Assembly: GCA_014529385.2 (NCBI GenBank)
Contig: CM043953.1
Location: 65,738,372 to 65,802,371, forward strand
DNA length: 64,000 nt
Direction: 5' to 3'
Source: Adiantum capillus-veneris
Lineage: Eukaryota > Streptophyta > Polypodiopsida > Polypodiales > Pteridaceae
Positions 1-13,650 of this stretch are shown piece by piece. The notes below the pieces were generated by a model. That model made no database searches. It worked only from the letters and a program-made list of their open reading frames with translations, and was not told the DNA's origin. Position numbers and translations under genes: made by a program. How positions within the stretch are numbered: position 1 is the stretch's first letter; every line of letters begins with the position of its first letter.

Positions 1-405
1 AACATCAGCATCACAGTCCCCTTTCATAGAAGGCTCAACATTGGTTGCGTTTGCAGTGGAACCAACATTTGCAGTGGAACCACCCTCTTTCTTCTTAGCC
101 TCTTTGGCCCTCAACTTAGGACACTGCTTGATCAAACGATCATTAGCTTTACAATAATTGCCCTTATCATCAAATTTTCCAGACGCATTGCTGCCAGCAG
201 AAGCATTAGGAACATGTGATGTTTGACTCGCAGAAGAACCATAAGAAGTGGCTGCATTGTTGCTACCATCGTATCTTTGAACAATAAAAGCATGGTCGAC
301 TACACACTGTCGAGTGAGTGTATCATCAGTAATACTTAAACGACACTCATTAACTGTTACGGTAATACCATCCAAAATTCTCAACTGTCTCAAGACAAAG
401 CTGGA
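1..405 (-). pseudogene. Gag-like fragment (copia type), truncated by the window edge
   Basis: The minus strand is open for about 130 codons from near 405 down to base 1. It contains a Ser/Ala/Asn-rich linker followed by KGNYCKANDRLIKQCPKL and a Lys-rich tail (about 180 to 90). The spacing resembles a CCHC zinc knuckle of copia Gag proteins, but the first Cys and the His are replaced (Gly and Arg), so zinc binding is doubtful. No in-frame ATG is visible at the upstream end, where a possible splice acceptor or truncation lies. The protein would continue off the window. A low-complexity host protein is the main alternative. Confidence 0.35.
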
Positions 406-1170
406 TTATAAAGTTACATTTCAGCACTTTTCAGTAGTCAAAGAAAGAGAATATTATATTCAACAAACAAAACAATATCCACTTGAGAGGATGATCCATG
501 TTAGTTTTCATAATCTCAAATATCCAAGCCAAGCTCAAACCTAGACCATTACCATAGTAATCCAAATGAATGTCCATATAAAATCAGTGAAACTAGTAAC
601 ATTCTTAGCCCCTATTTTTGTAGGATCTTGGGACCTAAATAAAGGCAACAGAGCTATGGTTATGAACCACATCAAATCAAATTTCAAGCCAATAATAATG
701 TGAAAGACCATGACTAGTGACAGAAAACGTGTGCAATCATTTCTTCAAGTTCCATAGCGGCCAGCTTATGCCACATCAGGTACTGATAATATCCATGGTG
801 AAAGAGTTATCAGCAAATCTATCACACACTCTTTTCTGAAAAAACAACAAAAAATGCAAGGCTAAGTAAGGGCAACAAAAAACCTTTTATATATAGAGGT
901 ATGCATTGCTTTGTGAAAGGACAATAGGTAGAGGCCAAACTTCAAGCATCTTTGTATTGTAGCACCCAGAGGTGAGGCCAGATAGCCCTTACATTGAAAG
1001 GAGGAGCTCTTCGGCAAGCCTAAGTGGAAAAATGAAGTTGATGCACATCGTAGCATGGAACCTGCTTAGTATTTGCAACACAAGGCAACATATTTAGAGC
1101 ATAGTTCCGATCCGTGTAGGAGGGGAGGGAGGAATAAGGGGAGAGAGTGAGAAATCACAATATTTTTGGT

Positions 1171-1172
<2 letters not shown>
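406..1172. other. No gene recognised
   Basis: AT-rich sequence with only short ORFs and no domain I recognise. A minus-strand TATA-like stretch near 890-897 is followed by a motif that recurs near 39.2 kb. Confidence 0.4.

Positions 1173-1251
<79 letters not shown>
1173..1251. repeat. G-run plus (GA)n microsatellite
   Basis: An uninterrupted run of 22 G (1173-1194) passes directly into (AG)n to 1251. The reading frames across it are microsatellite artefacts. Confidence 0.95.
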
Positions 1252-1255
<4 letters not shown>

Positions 1256-2151
1256 AATGGCATTTGCTCACAGAATGATGACAACACAATGCGGGGTAAG
1301 CCAAGGAAAGAGCCTAGAAAAATGAGATTTTTTTTTTAAAAAACCAAGGTTAGTTAATATGGTAGGTGAACTACAAGGGTTTAGTCCCACAGAGGAGGTA
1401 GAAAGCATCAGCAGTTATTCATTATGCCAAGGCAATTAAGGCTACAATCAATATTTAGAGGTTCCATGGCCAACAGATAGTTGATATGTCCTTCAACAAT
1501 AAAACCATAAGGGGAGTATCCCACCAAGATGCCAAGTAAGAAACCAAGGTAATCACCCATACAACATTATTGTTCAACAAAATAACTCTACATCAAACCC
1601 CATGCTACCAACCATAAAACCCACGAGGCGAGTCTCAAGTAAAGAATCAAAGTAATCCCCCACAAGGCCATATAACCATTAACAACATTATGTCTAGCAT
1701 AAGCAGGTAAAGTCTTATGGTAATCATCCTTAAGAAAATAAAACCATCATCTCCAATAAGTATGGCACAAGCAAGTGCAGTAACAAATGCAAGGCAAACC
1801 TCCACACCACTTATGTTAATCATATACAACAGTATACGCATTGGCTCCATCCTACATAATTGAGCCTGTTTCTTCACTTGAAGCAATAGCACAGTAAAGA
1901 CTCCTAGTAAATACCCACAAGACAATATAACCATTATCTCTAAAGTAGCTTCTTAAAAAAGGGCATTATTGGGCTAAGTAAACCTAGCAAATTATAATGT
2001 AGCAATTCAAGCATAATAAAGTGACCAAGAGACTCAGTAAAAAAATCCAAATGTTTTAAATTAAAGGAAACATAGGTCCTTAGGTCAAAGCCAGGTACAA
2101 ATTTAAGCATTAGCCATCAAGTGACTCCTAGTTTAATAGGGGTGAATCAAA

Positions 2152-2153
<2 letters not shown>
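1252..2153. other. No gene recognised
   Basis: AT-rich DNA with loosely repeated phrases such as 'acaatataaccatta' (near 1910-1935) and related strings near 1665-1690. No coding signal seen. Confidence 0.35.

Positions 2154-2188
<35 letters not shown>
2154..2188. repeat. (TG)n microsatellite
   Basis: Perfect TG repeat. It abuts the low-coordinate end of P-family fragment A. Confidence 0.95.
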
Positions 2189-2190
<2 letters not shown>

Positions 2191-2540
2191 TAGTTACAAA
2201 CAGATACATATTTGCAAAAGAAAACCTATTCACAGACCAATAATTCTAGAAAAGTACAAAGGAATTTGTACAAATGATTTATTTGCTATTGAAAATAAAT
2301 TTTGTACAAAGATGAGGGGAAACCCATTGGGTAAAGAAAGGAAGAGATCTTCATGAATGGAGTCTTGCCACTCCATGATTTTAAAGATGATCTTCAACTC
2401 AACAACCATAACAGAACAGTATATGTTTTTCATCAGAGAAGGTAGCCCTCACCTGCACCCATAGCAACAAGAAAACGCTCAGTTAGCATTGTTACTGTGT
2501 ACTAGTGATGCATGGGCATCCCAATTGTTATCCATGTAGG
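2189..2540 (-). mobile_element. P-family 5' end, copy A
   Basis: This segment recurs at 3246-3608 with only scattered substitutions. On the minus strand it starts with ATGGATAACAATTGG (Met-Asp-Asn-Asn-Trp), followed about 90 bases later by a candidate splice donor (GCAG/GTGAGG). The same start motif is present at 22.69 kb (P3) and 37.75 kb (P2). Homology between copies stops just upstream of the ATG, which marks the likely 5' end of the element. Short in-frame stops follow the start, so no intact product is claimed. Confidence 0.6.
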
Positions 2541-2780
2541 TTGATGTCTTCAGCCCTATTTTTAACAAGGAGGACCAGGATTTTTACCCACTGGTCAAAG
2601 GTAATAAGATGAACTAGAGATAGACTAGCCTTTAGTGAGGCATCCGCAATAAGACACGAGCCTTCCCCATCCTGGATACATTTTAGAACAAGAAGAGAAG
2701 CCATGGATAGGGGCTCCATAGGTAGAGTAAGTCCCTGGGACAGTGAAATAATATGAAAAGATTCCAATAACTTATATTAG
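2528..2780 (-). pseudogene. P-family ORF1 fragment
   Basis: The minus-strand peptide with LVLKCIQ and FDQWVKILVLLVKN aligns by eye with the segments at 21.7-21.9 kb (VLRCIEE, FNNWIKLLAAL) and 36.8-36.96 kb. It runs straight into the start motif of copy A at about 2540. One P-family fragment is therefore joined to the 5' end of another, either as a tandem or as a nested pair. Function unknown. Confidence 0.5.
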
Positions 2781-3241
2781 AGCAAATCATCTCAAAGGAA
2801 CAACGTAAATTGCTTAGAGCATATTCAATAGGTAACTTTTTTGAGTTTTACAACCCTATGAAAATAGGGCCTAGTCCTAAGTAGGATAGCTGGAAAGAAA
2901 GTTTCTAATTCTCTAGATTTTTGTCCGTAATAAAAGCTCTTTTTGCTGGGTCAGAGAAGACCTTCATTCTGGCTGTAAGTTTTCCAGTTACCTAGTAGAC
3001 AAAAAGTAGTAAACAAAGTGAAATGATAGGGTAAATAAAATGTGGACAAGAAGAGAGGTGGATTATTTTTATGATAAAATATGTCAAAATATTGTAGTAG
3101 TTCTAGCAACCTTTCACCAGTCAGGTCTTAAGAGGCCACTAGGACCGTGTGATAGCACCCCTACCTCTTAGAAATAATCCCTTATATTATAAGATGCACT
3201 AAATCCTAGAACTATGGTCTAAGTCATCCTCCCACTTGTGA

Positions 3242-3608
3242 TTATTGTGTGTGTGTAGTAGTTACAAATAGATACATATTTGCAAAAGAACACTACCTGT
3301 TCACAGACCAATAATTCTAGACAAGTACAGAGGAATTTGTACAAATGATTTATTTGCTATTGAGAATAAATTTTGTACAAAGATAAGGGGAAACCCAGTG
3401 GGTAAAGGAAGGAAGAGATCTTCCTGGATGGAATCTTGCCACTCTATGATTTTAAAGATGAACTTCAACTCAGCCACCATAACAGAACAATATATGTTTT
3501 TCATCAAAGAAGGTAGCCCTCACCTACACCCATAACAACAAGAAAACGCTCAGCGAGCATTGTTACTGTGTATAGGTGATGCATGGGCATCCCAATTGTT
3601 ATCAATGT
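3242..3608 (-). mobile_element. P-family 5' end, copy B
   Basis: Direct repeat of copy A, about 1.07-1.09 kb away and in the same orientation. A short (GT)n again lies at its low-coordinate end (3247-3256). The start motif reads ATTGATAAC, so the ATG seen in the other copies is lost here. Confidence 0.6.
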
Positions 3609-6205
3609 CACATTGATGTAATAGCCTACTGTTAGCAAAGTAAAAAACCATATGTGCTCTCCAATTGGAGAATCATAACTCTTATGTCGTAATTGCAGCT
3701 ATTAGTAGCATAATCTAACAACAAAAATTCCATAGATTTACCAAATCTGACACATAGCAGTAGACCATATGGGTATCCCATATAAAAAAGAAAAGAAGTT
3801 CTTATCTAGACGCATTATCAACCAACTTCATTTCATTGGCTAACTCTTCTTACAAAACAAAGCTACTCTAATGATCAGTAGACAATCCCTAACACTTCCA
3901 AGAGAAGGTAGATCTCAATATGATTGTTGTTATGGAAGAAGGTTGGATCATCCGTCTTTATTTTGTACAAGATATATAAAACAAACTTAGCAAAGGTAGC
4001 AATGTCAGCCCGTTAGTAAGAATAGTAACATGCTAGATTAGCATGGCTTCAGAGCATGGCTTCAGAAGCTCTATATCCATACTAAGCTATCTTACAAGGC
4101 AAGAGTGGAGATATGAATGCCCATGCATTCTAACCTTAAGAGAAGCCTCAAACTTAGAAGACTATCCTTCATGTATCTATCACAAAACAACAGCAGAGCA
4201 GTTTATGCAGTTGCAACATTTCCAAGACCTTAAGCTCAACTCGGGAATCTATTGCACCTGATATTATTTACCATGATACATCCACAGTTTAGTAAAAGCA
4301 CCTAGCCATGTTACCTATACCAAGTAATCGGTATGGTTTAACCATTAACAAACCATAAGGTCCATTGAACTTAAGTCTTAATCTTGTGTGGTGAGGCTAT
4401 CAAAAAAGCCATCAGCGTTATGCCACTAAATTGTGCAAGTACAGGTTCATAACCACCACATCAAGTCTCATCATCAAATTTTAATTGTGTATCAATTTAT
4501 CATATTCATAGCAGTAGACTAAGTTCAAATATAGTGTAATCTAGCTGGAGAGAATCATGCCCCAACAATCAACATGAACCAATATATAGGAAGCTGGGCA
4601 GGTTCCACAAACAACCAAGATTTACATGCTAGCACTAGGAAGACAACCAAGAAGCTTTCCACATACTATCATATGATTTTACATAGGGTCACCCTGCTAT
4701 CACTTGGGAAAAAACACAGTTCTTCGAACAACTAGAGCACTAACCACTTAGTCAGATGATTCAACTAGTCTACGATGAAATTTAGAACGTTTCCAACTGT
4801 CCTCCAGGTAATCAGAAAAGCAACATACCCTTTAAACCAACTTTGACAAAGTTGGTACAAAATTTCCTTCTAAGCTTCCCAAACGTATAAGGAAGTAGGG
4901 GATTATGTATGAGCATGAGCAGTTTACAGAAGCTGAAGCTGAATGCTTGCCCTACTTCCATGTCAATAGTTAAATAAGGTGTGTATATGTTCAATAGAGC
5001 AGCATCTATTCTCATGCGAGTAGAGCAGAATAAAGCCTAGTTCATCCTCATCCCAAGTCATAGAGCCCATGTATCATCAAGTGTCCGCAAATTAGTTGAG
5101 TCCTACAAGGCATGTATATAACAAGTACTATGTTGTTGTCCATCACACTCCTATGTACTTTCAAGCTTATAGTCATACAATTGATCTGTATATACGAACA
5201 AGAGCAACAATGAACACACTATCTTTCAATACCAAAAAGTCAAACAATATCCACATTTTTTACCTGAAGAGAAGCCACTGCAGGTGGATCAACCACCACA
5301 AATTTCACCATCCCTATGGGAATAGCATGCCTTAGACACTTCCCACAACAGAGACACGCACATAGAGCACCAACAGTACACAAAGAGAGCACCATATATG
5401 TTCAAACTCACTATACTTACCCCTTGTCATAAAATAACCTAGAGCAAAAGGTTGTGAAATCTAAGATTCTTATCAAAGCTAGTAAGTCCATTGGCAAATC
5501 GGCCAGTACTTCTCACATGATTTATATAGGGATAGAACGTATAAGTAGATAGCATAACTAGACCCTCCTAGCAATAAAGGTAATCAGACCTGAGGAAATG
5601 AAGCCATGGGTTGGTCCACCACCACATGCCTTTTATGATCTTTGGCCATAGCTGGGCCTCAGAACTTCTTAGACACAAGGTTTTCCCAAAAGCAAACACA
5701 AACTTACATCAAGCTATCCACCAAGTTAGTATATCTAAGCAAAATCTTCCAAGTTCCAACGAAGAATTCATGTGGCCATTGCAGTATCTAAAGCAAGCAA
5801 ATAGGTTTAATAGTTGCCCACTATATTGCCACAAACATCCTTATCAAGCAAGGAATTTAGGTCCAACCTTGCTACTGGTCAAGCACAGTAGCCACCCCAT
5901 GTTACAGTCAAAAGAAAAACTCAGAGGATGAGCACTATATGTCAATATACCTAGATCATAGGATTCCTCTATGTCTAAACATACCTACCTAGACGAATCT
6001 GAGAGAGAGTCAAGAAACACCCATAAAGAAAAGTGCATCAATCATCTTATGATAGTCCACCATGAGACAATACACCTATCAGCCTCATTATGTAAACCCA
6101 TACATCCATAGAACCATTCTTATAGGAACCGATTTCAATGAACGATGATTACAGTCACAAAAAACATCTCATGAGGTTAACAAGTACTGTTCTCATATGG
6201 AATGT
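3609..6205. other. No gene recognised
   Basis: AT-rich sequence with small ORFs on both strands (for example 4043-4261 and 5611-5931, plus). I recognise no domain, splice structure or repeat ends. Confidence 0.4.
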
Positions 6206-7562
6206 TTGGCTATTCTTATATCAAATGCCTGGCAATTCTCATATAAGCCTAGTGTTAGCAATCAATTATCGTAGCATGTCATGAGGAACCAGCATGACAA
6301 TAGTCACGCAATTCGTAATGCGAAATTGAGACTCATATGTATGAGGAAGTTTAGAACCTTAGGCTGCATGTAGTAGCTATCATACAATTCCATCTAACAA
6401 ATTTATGCAAAAATAAATAACCTGTAACTCAGAGAAGACGACGACTCCACCACAGTTTTTTCCTTTCCCTTAGGCATGTTGCAGTCTTAACTTCTTACAA
6501 GGTAGACACAAGCTGAAAACATAGAACAACAATGCTAAGTGAGTGTAGTAGTCACTTGTTCCAATTTTGTGAAGGTTTTATAGAGTTTGATGCCCAGTTG
6601 TAGTTGAAGGGCCCGAAATCTGCAGCTCTCTCTTTATCGCAGGATTTCTTCCAGTCTTTCCTACATTCGAGGTATCTCATAAAGCCCATGTTTTTTGGAT
6701 TTTATCAACATAGGATGGTGTGGTAATGTGTTACGGGATTCCAGCAAGTGTGGGCAAGCAATGTGGGCTTTTAGTAAGGTCACTGGGTAGAAGTTGCTTT
6801 GTGGGTCTATATAAGACAAGAGTAATCTACTCCGGAGTGCACTGTAACAGATTGAGCAATTTTTAAGAGTTTAGTCAACACTTTACTAGTTTTTTCAATA
6901 TCTTGTCTTAAGTTGTGCCTTATACTTCATCATCTATGACTTAGAGTCAAGATCAGGCATTAGCGATAGCCATTGCTCATCTGCAGTAGTCAAGTATGTC
7001 CATCAAGAGAAACTCCGTACTCTGATATGAGTGTCTTCTATTCCCTCTATTAGGAACTTTGGTTGCACATATGAAATGGTGGACATATCAAAACAGAGTG
7101 ACACGGGTGACCCTCTGGGGTCAAAAACATCTCCAGAACAATATCCATCTTGCAATGGTAAAGGAAGCCCTAGGTTTAGGGCCACAGTACTATTATGTGG
7201 AACACTTAATGAAGCATGGATTTCCCGAGCGATTATATTTGCTAGCGCAGTTTCTACCACATCGTAAGATATTTTTGTATCCCCATTTTGGCTCACCCCT
7301 AAGAGGATATTTTAACCACTTACCCCGAACCAGGGAGTTTAGTGTAATTTAGCTAACCATATCTTACGTTTGGCTTAGCGTCCAAACATGTGTTTTTATT
7401 GTGATAGCTGTCTGTGTGATCATGTAATGGATTGGCTAATTGAGATGTAAAGGTGATGACAAAGGGTTTCATTAATTCTAAGCCATGCTCTTTTTGTCCA
7501 GTTATGTAGTGAAGCTTGAGAAAAGACTCATGCAATTGTGTGTGTGTGTGTGTGTGTGTGTG
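6206..7562 (+). repeat. Repeat U1 (copy 1 of the U duplication)
   Basis: Blocks 6206-6360, 6565-6720 and 6722-7562 recur in the same order at 9718-11425. Between them copy 2 lacks about 200 bases and carries about 500 extra bases. A TATA-like box (TATATAAG, 6808-6815) sits about 200 bases upstream of a plus-strand ORF. The block starting TGTTACGGGATTCC looks like an LTR or promoter, but no primer-binding site follows. The right edge is (GT)n at 7536-7562. Confidence 0.8.
7023..7352 (+). pseudogene. Conserved unknown ORF of repeat U, copy 1
   Basis: The plus-strand frame reads KWWTYQNRVTRVTLWG, then EALGLGPQYYYVEHLM, then LYPHFG and PRTREF. The U2 copy gives nearly the same peptide (10.86-11.16 kb). 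Beyond the stop, a shifted frame in both copies reads PNMCFYCD.CLCDHVMD.L and stops at the same place (7437 here), hinting at a Cys-rich C-terminus or an extra exon. Stops and frame changes show it is not intact. I do not recognise the family. Confidence 0.35.
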
Positions 7563-7582
7563 TACCCACCCATTCACAGACA

Positions 7583-7632
7583 CCATATTCTATGAGGTAG
7601 TAGACCCATAGAATATGGGCCTACTACCTCAA
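7583..7632. repeat. Inverted repeat with inner palindrome
   Basis: Arms TGAGGTAGTAG (7593-7603) and CTACTACCTCA (7621-7631) enclose a loop that is itself palindromic (CCCATA-GAA-TATGGG). It lies between the U1 microsatellite and the 3' side of P1. Confidence 0.75.
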
Positions 7633-7639
7633 TAGAGAA

Positions 7640-9765
7640 AAAGAGACAAAGTGATACTACCTTTTAGAAGGGAAGTATTCACTCATGCTTTTAGTGAGAA
7701 AACTAGTTCCGAATAAAATCAGAGGTATGTCCTTCTGGTTGTAAGAGAAGAAACAAGTTCTGAAGGTCAAACTTGAGGCCTGACCAATCATTCATTTGTA
7801 ATGATTTGTAGATGCAGGCAACAAGGTCTTTCTTGTGAAAACCATTATTGACAAACTTTTTATGAGACTATTGATTTCTTCATAAGCTGAAACGATGTCT
7901 GATGAGGCGTATATTATTATGAACAACATTCCTAAACAAGAATGTAGAGAGTTTTTAAAGGGTCTATTGCTTTTTCTTTTCACAAATTCTGAAGACATGA
8001 GTTTGAGATTGTCTCTCTTTCAAAAGAAGCAAGTTTGAAAATTTCCCATGAACGGAGGATTCATAGTGATTATGATATTCAGAAAGTGAGTTTTAGAGAC
8101 GACCCACTTATCATGACTATATAATTTGTTTAAGTAAGTAGGTTCAATAGTCAGACAAGGAGGGTATATATCTTTAAATGTTTCCTCAAATAGGGATTAT
8201 TAAGGCTACAAAGTTCGTCCATAAATCTAAAAGAATGCATAAGTGAGTGAGCAAGGGAGTCACAGCAGGGTCACTTATCATTTTCAGGAGCCACTTGTAG
8301 TCGAAGTATATTAGATAAAGGTTACACATTACTGGGGAGCGAGAAAAACCCATCAGAATACCCATAACCTGTATGTAGCATGATTTCTCTAGTTGGATAA
8401 AGCACTTATTAAGGATCCAAGTATTATACTTATATAAATCATCTTCATTAAAAACATCCGAGGCTGTTAATTTTGACTTTTTTACCCAACGAGTTTTTTT
8501 TTAAATTGAAATATAGGTATATCCAAGAGTTTCTCTATGTGCAAATGGTATGTGCATGAGATCAGATAGGGTATTTAGAAGACCAAAAGAACCTGTTAGT
8601 GGAATATTCTCATAACACTGTGCTATATCAGTAGTAAAGATAGAGTATATGTTCATTGGGAGGTTAATGTTAACATCAACTGCATTTTTAACTAACCAAA
8701 AAGGACAGCAGTCAATATTCCTGAACCATTTTAGGTCACTTCACTTAATGGCACAAATTGCTTCAATCTCTAGTAGAATAAAATTTAAGCAATAGGTAAT
8801 GTCATTTGTAATACATGTAAGTAGGCTATGAGATGCATCAGAGATCCATTTAAATTTATGTTTATGACTATTATATGTTGGGAAGAGTACTGGTAGTATA
8901 TGCAAGGTAGGATTGTATCCACGTTCTGATAGTTCATCATAAATTAGTGTAGTAATTCTACAAGGAGAAATTTTAAGTTTGTAGAATTCGTCCCCATTGA
9001 GTTTGGCTAAGGCAGACTCAAAAGCCAGTTTTTTACAGATAAAAGAAGCAGTGTTAGTTGCTTTGTCTAGTCTGACTACAAACCACTTTTCCATAATTTT
9101 GGAGATAGCCATCCTTAAATTAGGAGTAATCCAAGTAGTGTCAATGCATAGCCAATTTTGAGGCATTAAACTGATCTTCTTCAAAAAAATCTCTAGTGAG
9201 TGAATTTCACGCTCTAGTTGGAGCTTTAAGGCCAAGTCAGCCAGGAATTTGAGTAGTGCCGCAAAGGCTAAATGAGGATTTAAGGGGTAAAGGGGTATAT
9301 GATTTAAGCCTTTACTCAGAAGGCTCCTTACCTAAGTGTCTGAGATTAAGTCCAAGTTACAAGTACACACATGTATGCCAAAATTAGTAAATGTTTTACA
9401 AAATTCAGGGTGTTGGATACAATCACATTGTAGAATGTCCTCTTTACGGAGAAAATCATTGGAATACATAGAAGGAAGGTACTTCCACCCAAACATAACT
9501 TCTTTCAAAATGAGATTAGGTCCAAAAACATGTCTAAAGCATTCATCAAAAATTGATTGAGGAGTAAAAAATTCTAGAATCTTGCTGGTAAACAAACACT
9601 GTGTAAAAATTCCAATACAGGCTTCTTTCTTTGGAGGAAGGTAGAGTCTGCCACTGGCATTCCTTGGCACCTGCACATCACATATCCAAGAGATGTTTGA
9701 ATGGTAGGTTTTTGCTGTCTTATATCAAATGCCTGGCGATTCTCATATAAGCCTAGTGTTAGCAA
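7640..9765 (-). pseudogene. P1: Penelope-like reverse transcriptase, decayed
   Basis: Minus-strand coding DNA, broken by frameshifts and stops, keeps a recognisable RT order: SKGLNHIP (about 9300), WFVVRLDKA (9090), TYNSHKHKFKWISDAS (8880-8835), motif A TTDIAQCYENIP (8640-8600), motif B GILMGFSRSPVMCNLYL (8370-8320), motif C FRFMDEL (8231-8211) and a C-terminal SNRPFKNSLHSC block near 7960. This layout resembles Penelope-like RTs (DKA, LPK.HK, GIPMG, R-I-DD). Motif C has Asp-Glu instead of Asp-Asp. The 5' side is truncated at U2. No GIY-YIG endonuclease was found. The family assignment is inference. Confidence 0.6.
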
Positions 9766-10748
9766 TCAATTATCGTAGCATGTCATGATGAGCCAGCATG
9801 ATAACAATCACACAATTCGTAATGCAAAATTGAGACTCATACGTATGAGGAAGTTCTTGTGAAGGTTTTATAGAGTTTAATACCCAGCTGTAGCTGAAGA
9901 GACCCAAAATACAGCTCTCTCTTTATTGCAGGCTTTCTTCCAGTCTTTCTTGCATTCGAGGTATCTCATAAATCCCATGTTTTCTGGGATTTTATCAGCG
10001 TAGGATCTAGTAGAGCATCGTCCGTATTTTTGAAATCGGATTGTGTGCAGTATAGCTGCGTATCCGTGAACGCTCAGGTTTCGTACAGAGGAGGGTAAAG
10101 TGCGACAAAAAGTTATACGCATAGTTTTGGTGTTGAAGAGGGCTAAAAACAATAGCAAAGCTATATAAGATTTTATGACGCAAAGATATAAATTTAGCTG
10201 GAAGTATATAGGGCCTTTAGAAAGAAAAAAAAAACTAGCTGAATATTTTTGAAAATAGGCTTCAAAGAACCACACTTTTCTGCTAGAGGAGACCAGTAGT
10301 TAAGATTTAAGAATTAATACTATTTTTGCAATAGTAGCCACTTGAACTTATCATGCTATTTTAGCCAAGTTGATGCGAGGCTCGATTTAACATAAAAAAA
10401 TTCTTATGAGGTATAGTCTCCAAATCTGGATGGTCACAGAAATATTCATAGCACCAATGTTTCTAAAGAGACCATTATAGGTGGGACTACCAGCTGGGTC
10501 AGTTTCTAGGAAAAACATTTTGCTAAAAAACCAAGGTGGGTTAATGTGTTACGGGATTCCAGCAAGTGTAGGCAAGTAATGTGGGCTTTTAGTAAGGATA
10601 GTCACTAGGTAAAGGTTGCTTTGTGGCTCTACATAAAATAAGACTATGAGTGCACTGTAACAGACTGAGCAATTTTTAAGAGTTTAGTCAACACTTTACT
10701 AGTTTCTTCAATATCTTGTCTTAAGCTTTGCCTTATACTTCATCATCT

Positions 10749-11165
10749 ATGACTTATCATCAAGATCAGGCATTAGCAATAGCCATTGCTCATCTGCAAC
10801 AGTCAAGCGAGTCCATCAGTAGAAACTTCATACTCTGATATGAGTGTCTTCTATTCCCTCTATTAGGAGCTTCGGTTGCGCAGACGAAATGGTGGACATA
10901 TCAAAATAGAGTGACACGGGTGACCCTCTGGGGTCGAGAACATTTTAGAAACATTGTCCATCTGGCAATGGTAAAGGAAGCCCTAGGTTTAGGGCCACAA
11001 TATTATTATGTGGAACATTTAATGAAGCGTGGATTTTATGAGCGGTTATATTTGCTAGCGTAGTTTCTACCACATTGTAAGATATTTTTGTATCCCCATT
11101 TTGGCCTACCCCTAAGAGGATATTTTGACCATTCACCTCGAACCAGGGAGTTTAGAGTAATTTTA
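10749..11165 (+). pseudogene. Conserved unknown ORF of repeat U, copy 2
   Basis: The frame begins at an ATG (10749) with MTYHQDQALAIAIAHLQQ, hits a TGA, then continues in frame through the same peptide as U1 (KWWTYQNRVTRVTLWG, EALGLGPQYYYVEHLMKR). A second in-frame stop lies near 11063. The Cys-rich tail (CPNMCFYCDNCLCDH) follows in another frame near 11190. Many differences from U1 are amino-acid changing, so recent purifying selection is not evident. Product unknown. Confidence 0.35.
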
Positions 11166-11346
11166 GCCAATGTATCTTACCTTTGACTGAGTGTCCAAAC
11201 ATGTGTTTTTATTGTGACAACTGCCTATGTGATCATGTAATGGATGGGCTAATTGAGATGTAAAGGCGATGACAAAGGGTTTTATTAATTCTAAGCCATG
11301 CTTCCTGTCCAATTTTGTAGTGAAGCTTGAGAAAAGACGCATGCAA

Positions 11347-11354
11347 TTGTGTGT

Positions 11355-11415
<61 letters not shown>

Positions 11416-11425
11416 CACGCACGTG
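11347..11425. repeat. (GT)n microsatellite with GCGCGCACACGCACGTGCG
   Basis: Long alternating purine-pyrimidine tract at the junction between U2 and the LINE 3' end. Confidence 0.95.
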
Positions 11426-11439
11426 CGAGAGATAGAGAA

Positions 11440-13316
<1,877 letters not shown>

Positions 13317-13530
13317 AAACTTTGGCCATTTTGTCTTTATTTCACTAGCCTTCGTCTTTCTCCAATCTAATCAAGCTAATAAGCTCCAAGTGTGGGCTAG
13401 AACAAGTTAATGAAGATTGAAATGGCCTCATTTTTAAAGCTTATTAAATATTAATGAAGCTTTAGGATTTGATATATTAACAAAATATTGAATTGTAACA
13501 TGTGTGAATAATAAATCTATGTGCAAGGCA

Positions 13531-13584
<54 letters not shown>

Positions 13585-13598
13585 CTCTGTGTGTGTGT

Positions 13599-13650
<52 letters not shown>

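Larger units (their letters stand above)
9718..11425 (+). repeat. Repeat U2 (copy 2 of the U duplication)
   Basis: Direct repeat of U1 about 3.5 kb downstream. It carries about 500 bases absent from U1 (roughly 10030-10540) and lacks the U1 segment 6360-6560. It ends in (GT)n, after which a LINE 3' end follows instead of P1. Confidence 0.8.

Noticed and set aside
1066-1287. ORFs rich in SLSLSL, ERERER, CVCVCV, THTHTH or IYIYIY here and at 2.1, 7.5, 11.3, 12.5, 13.5, 13.9, 20.6, 24.6, 31.5, 33.5 and 49.3 kb
   Set aside because: These are translations of dinucleotide microsatellites, not proteins.
6722-6935. LTR of a retrotransposon starting TGTTACGGGATTCC
   Set aside because: No matching second LTR, primer-binding site or CA end was found; kept as part of repeat U.
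7003-7296. Minus-strand 97-codon ORF in U1 with a partial match in U2
   Set aside because: It is antisense to the better conserved plus-strand ORF and the U2 match is shorter and frame-broken.
7640-9765. Telomerase reverse transcriptase gene
   Set aside because: The RT motifs are closer to Penelope-like elements, the sequence is multicopy and decayed, and no TERT RNA-binding domain is visible.
9877-10275. 132-codon minus-strand ORF in U2
   Set aside because: Most of it lies in the U2-specific insert; the shared part is broken in U1 and no domain is recognisable.
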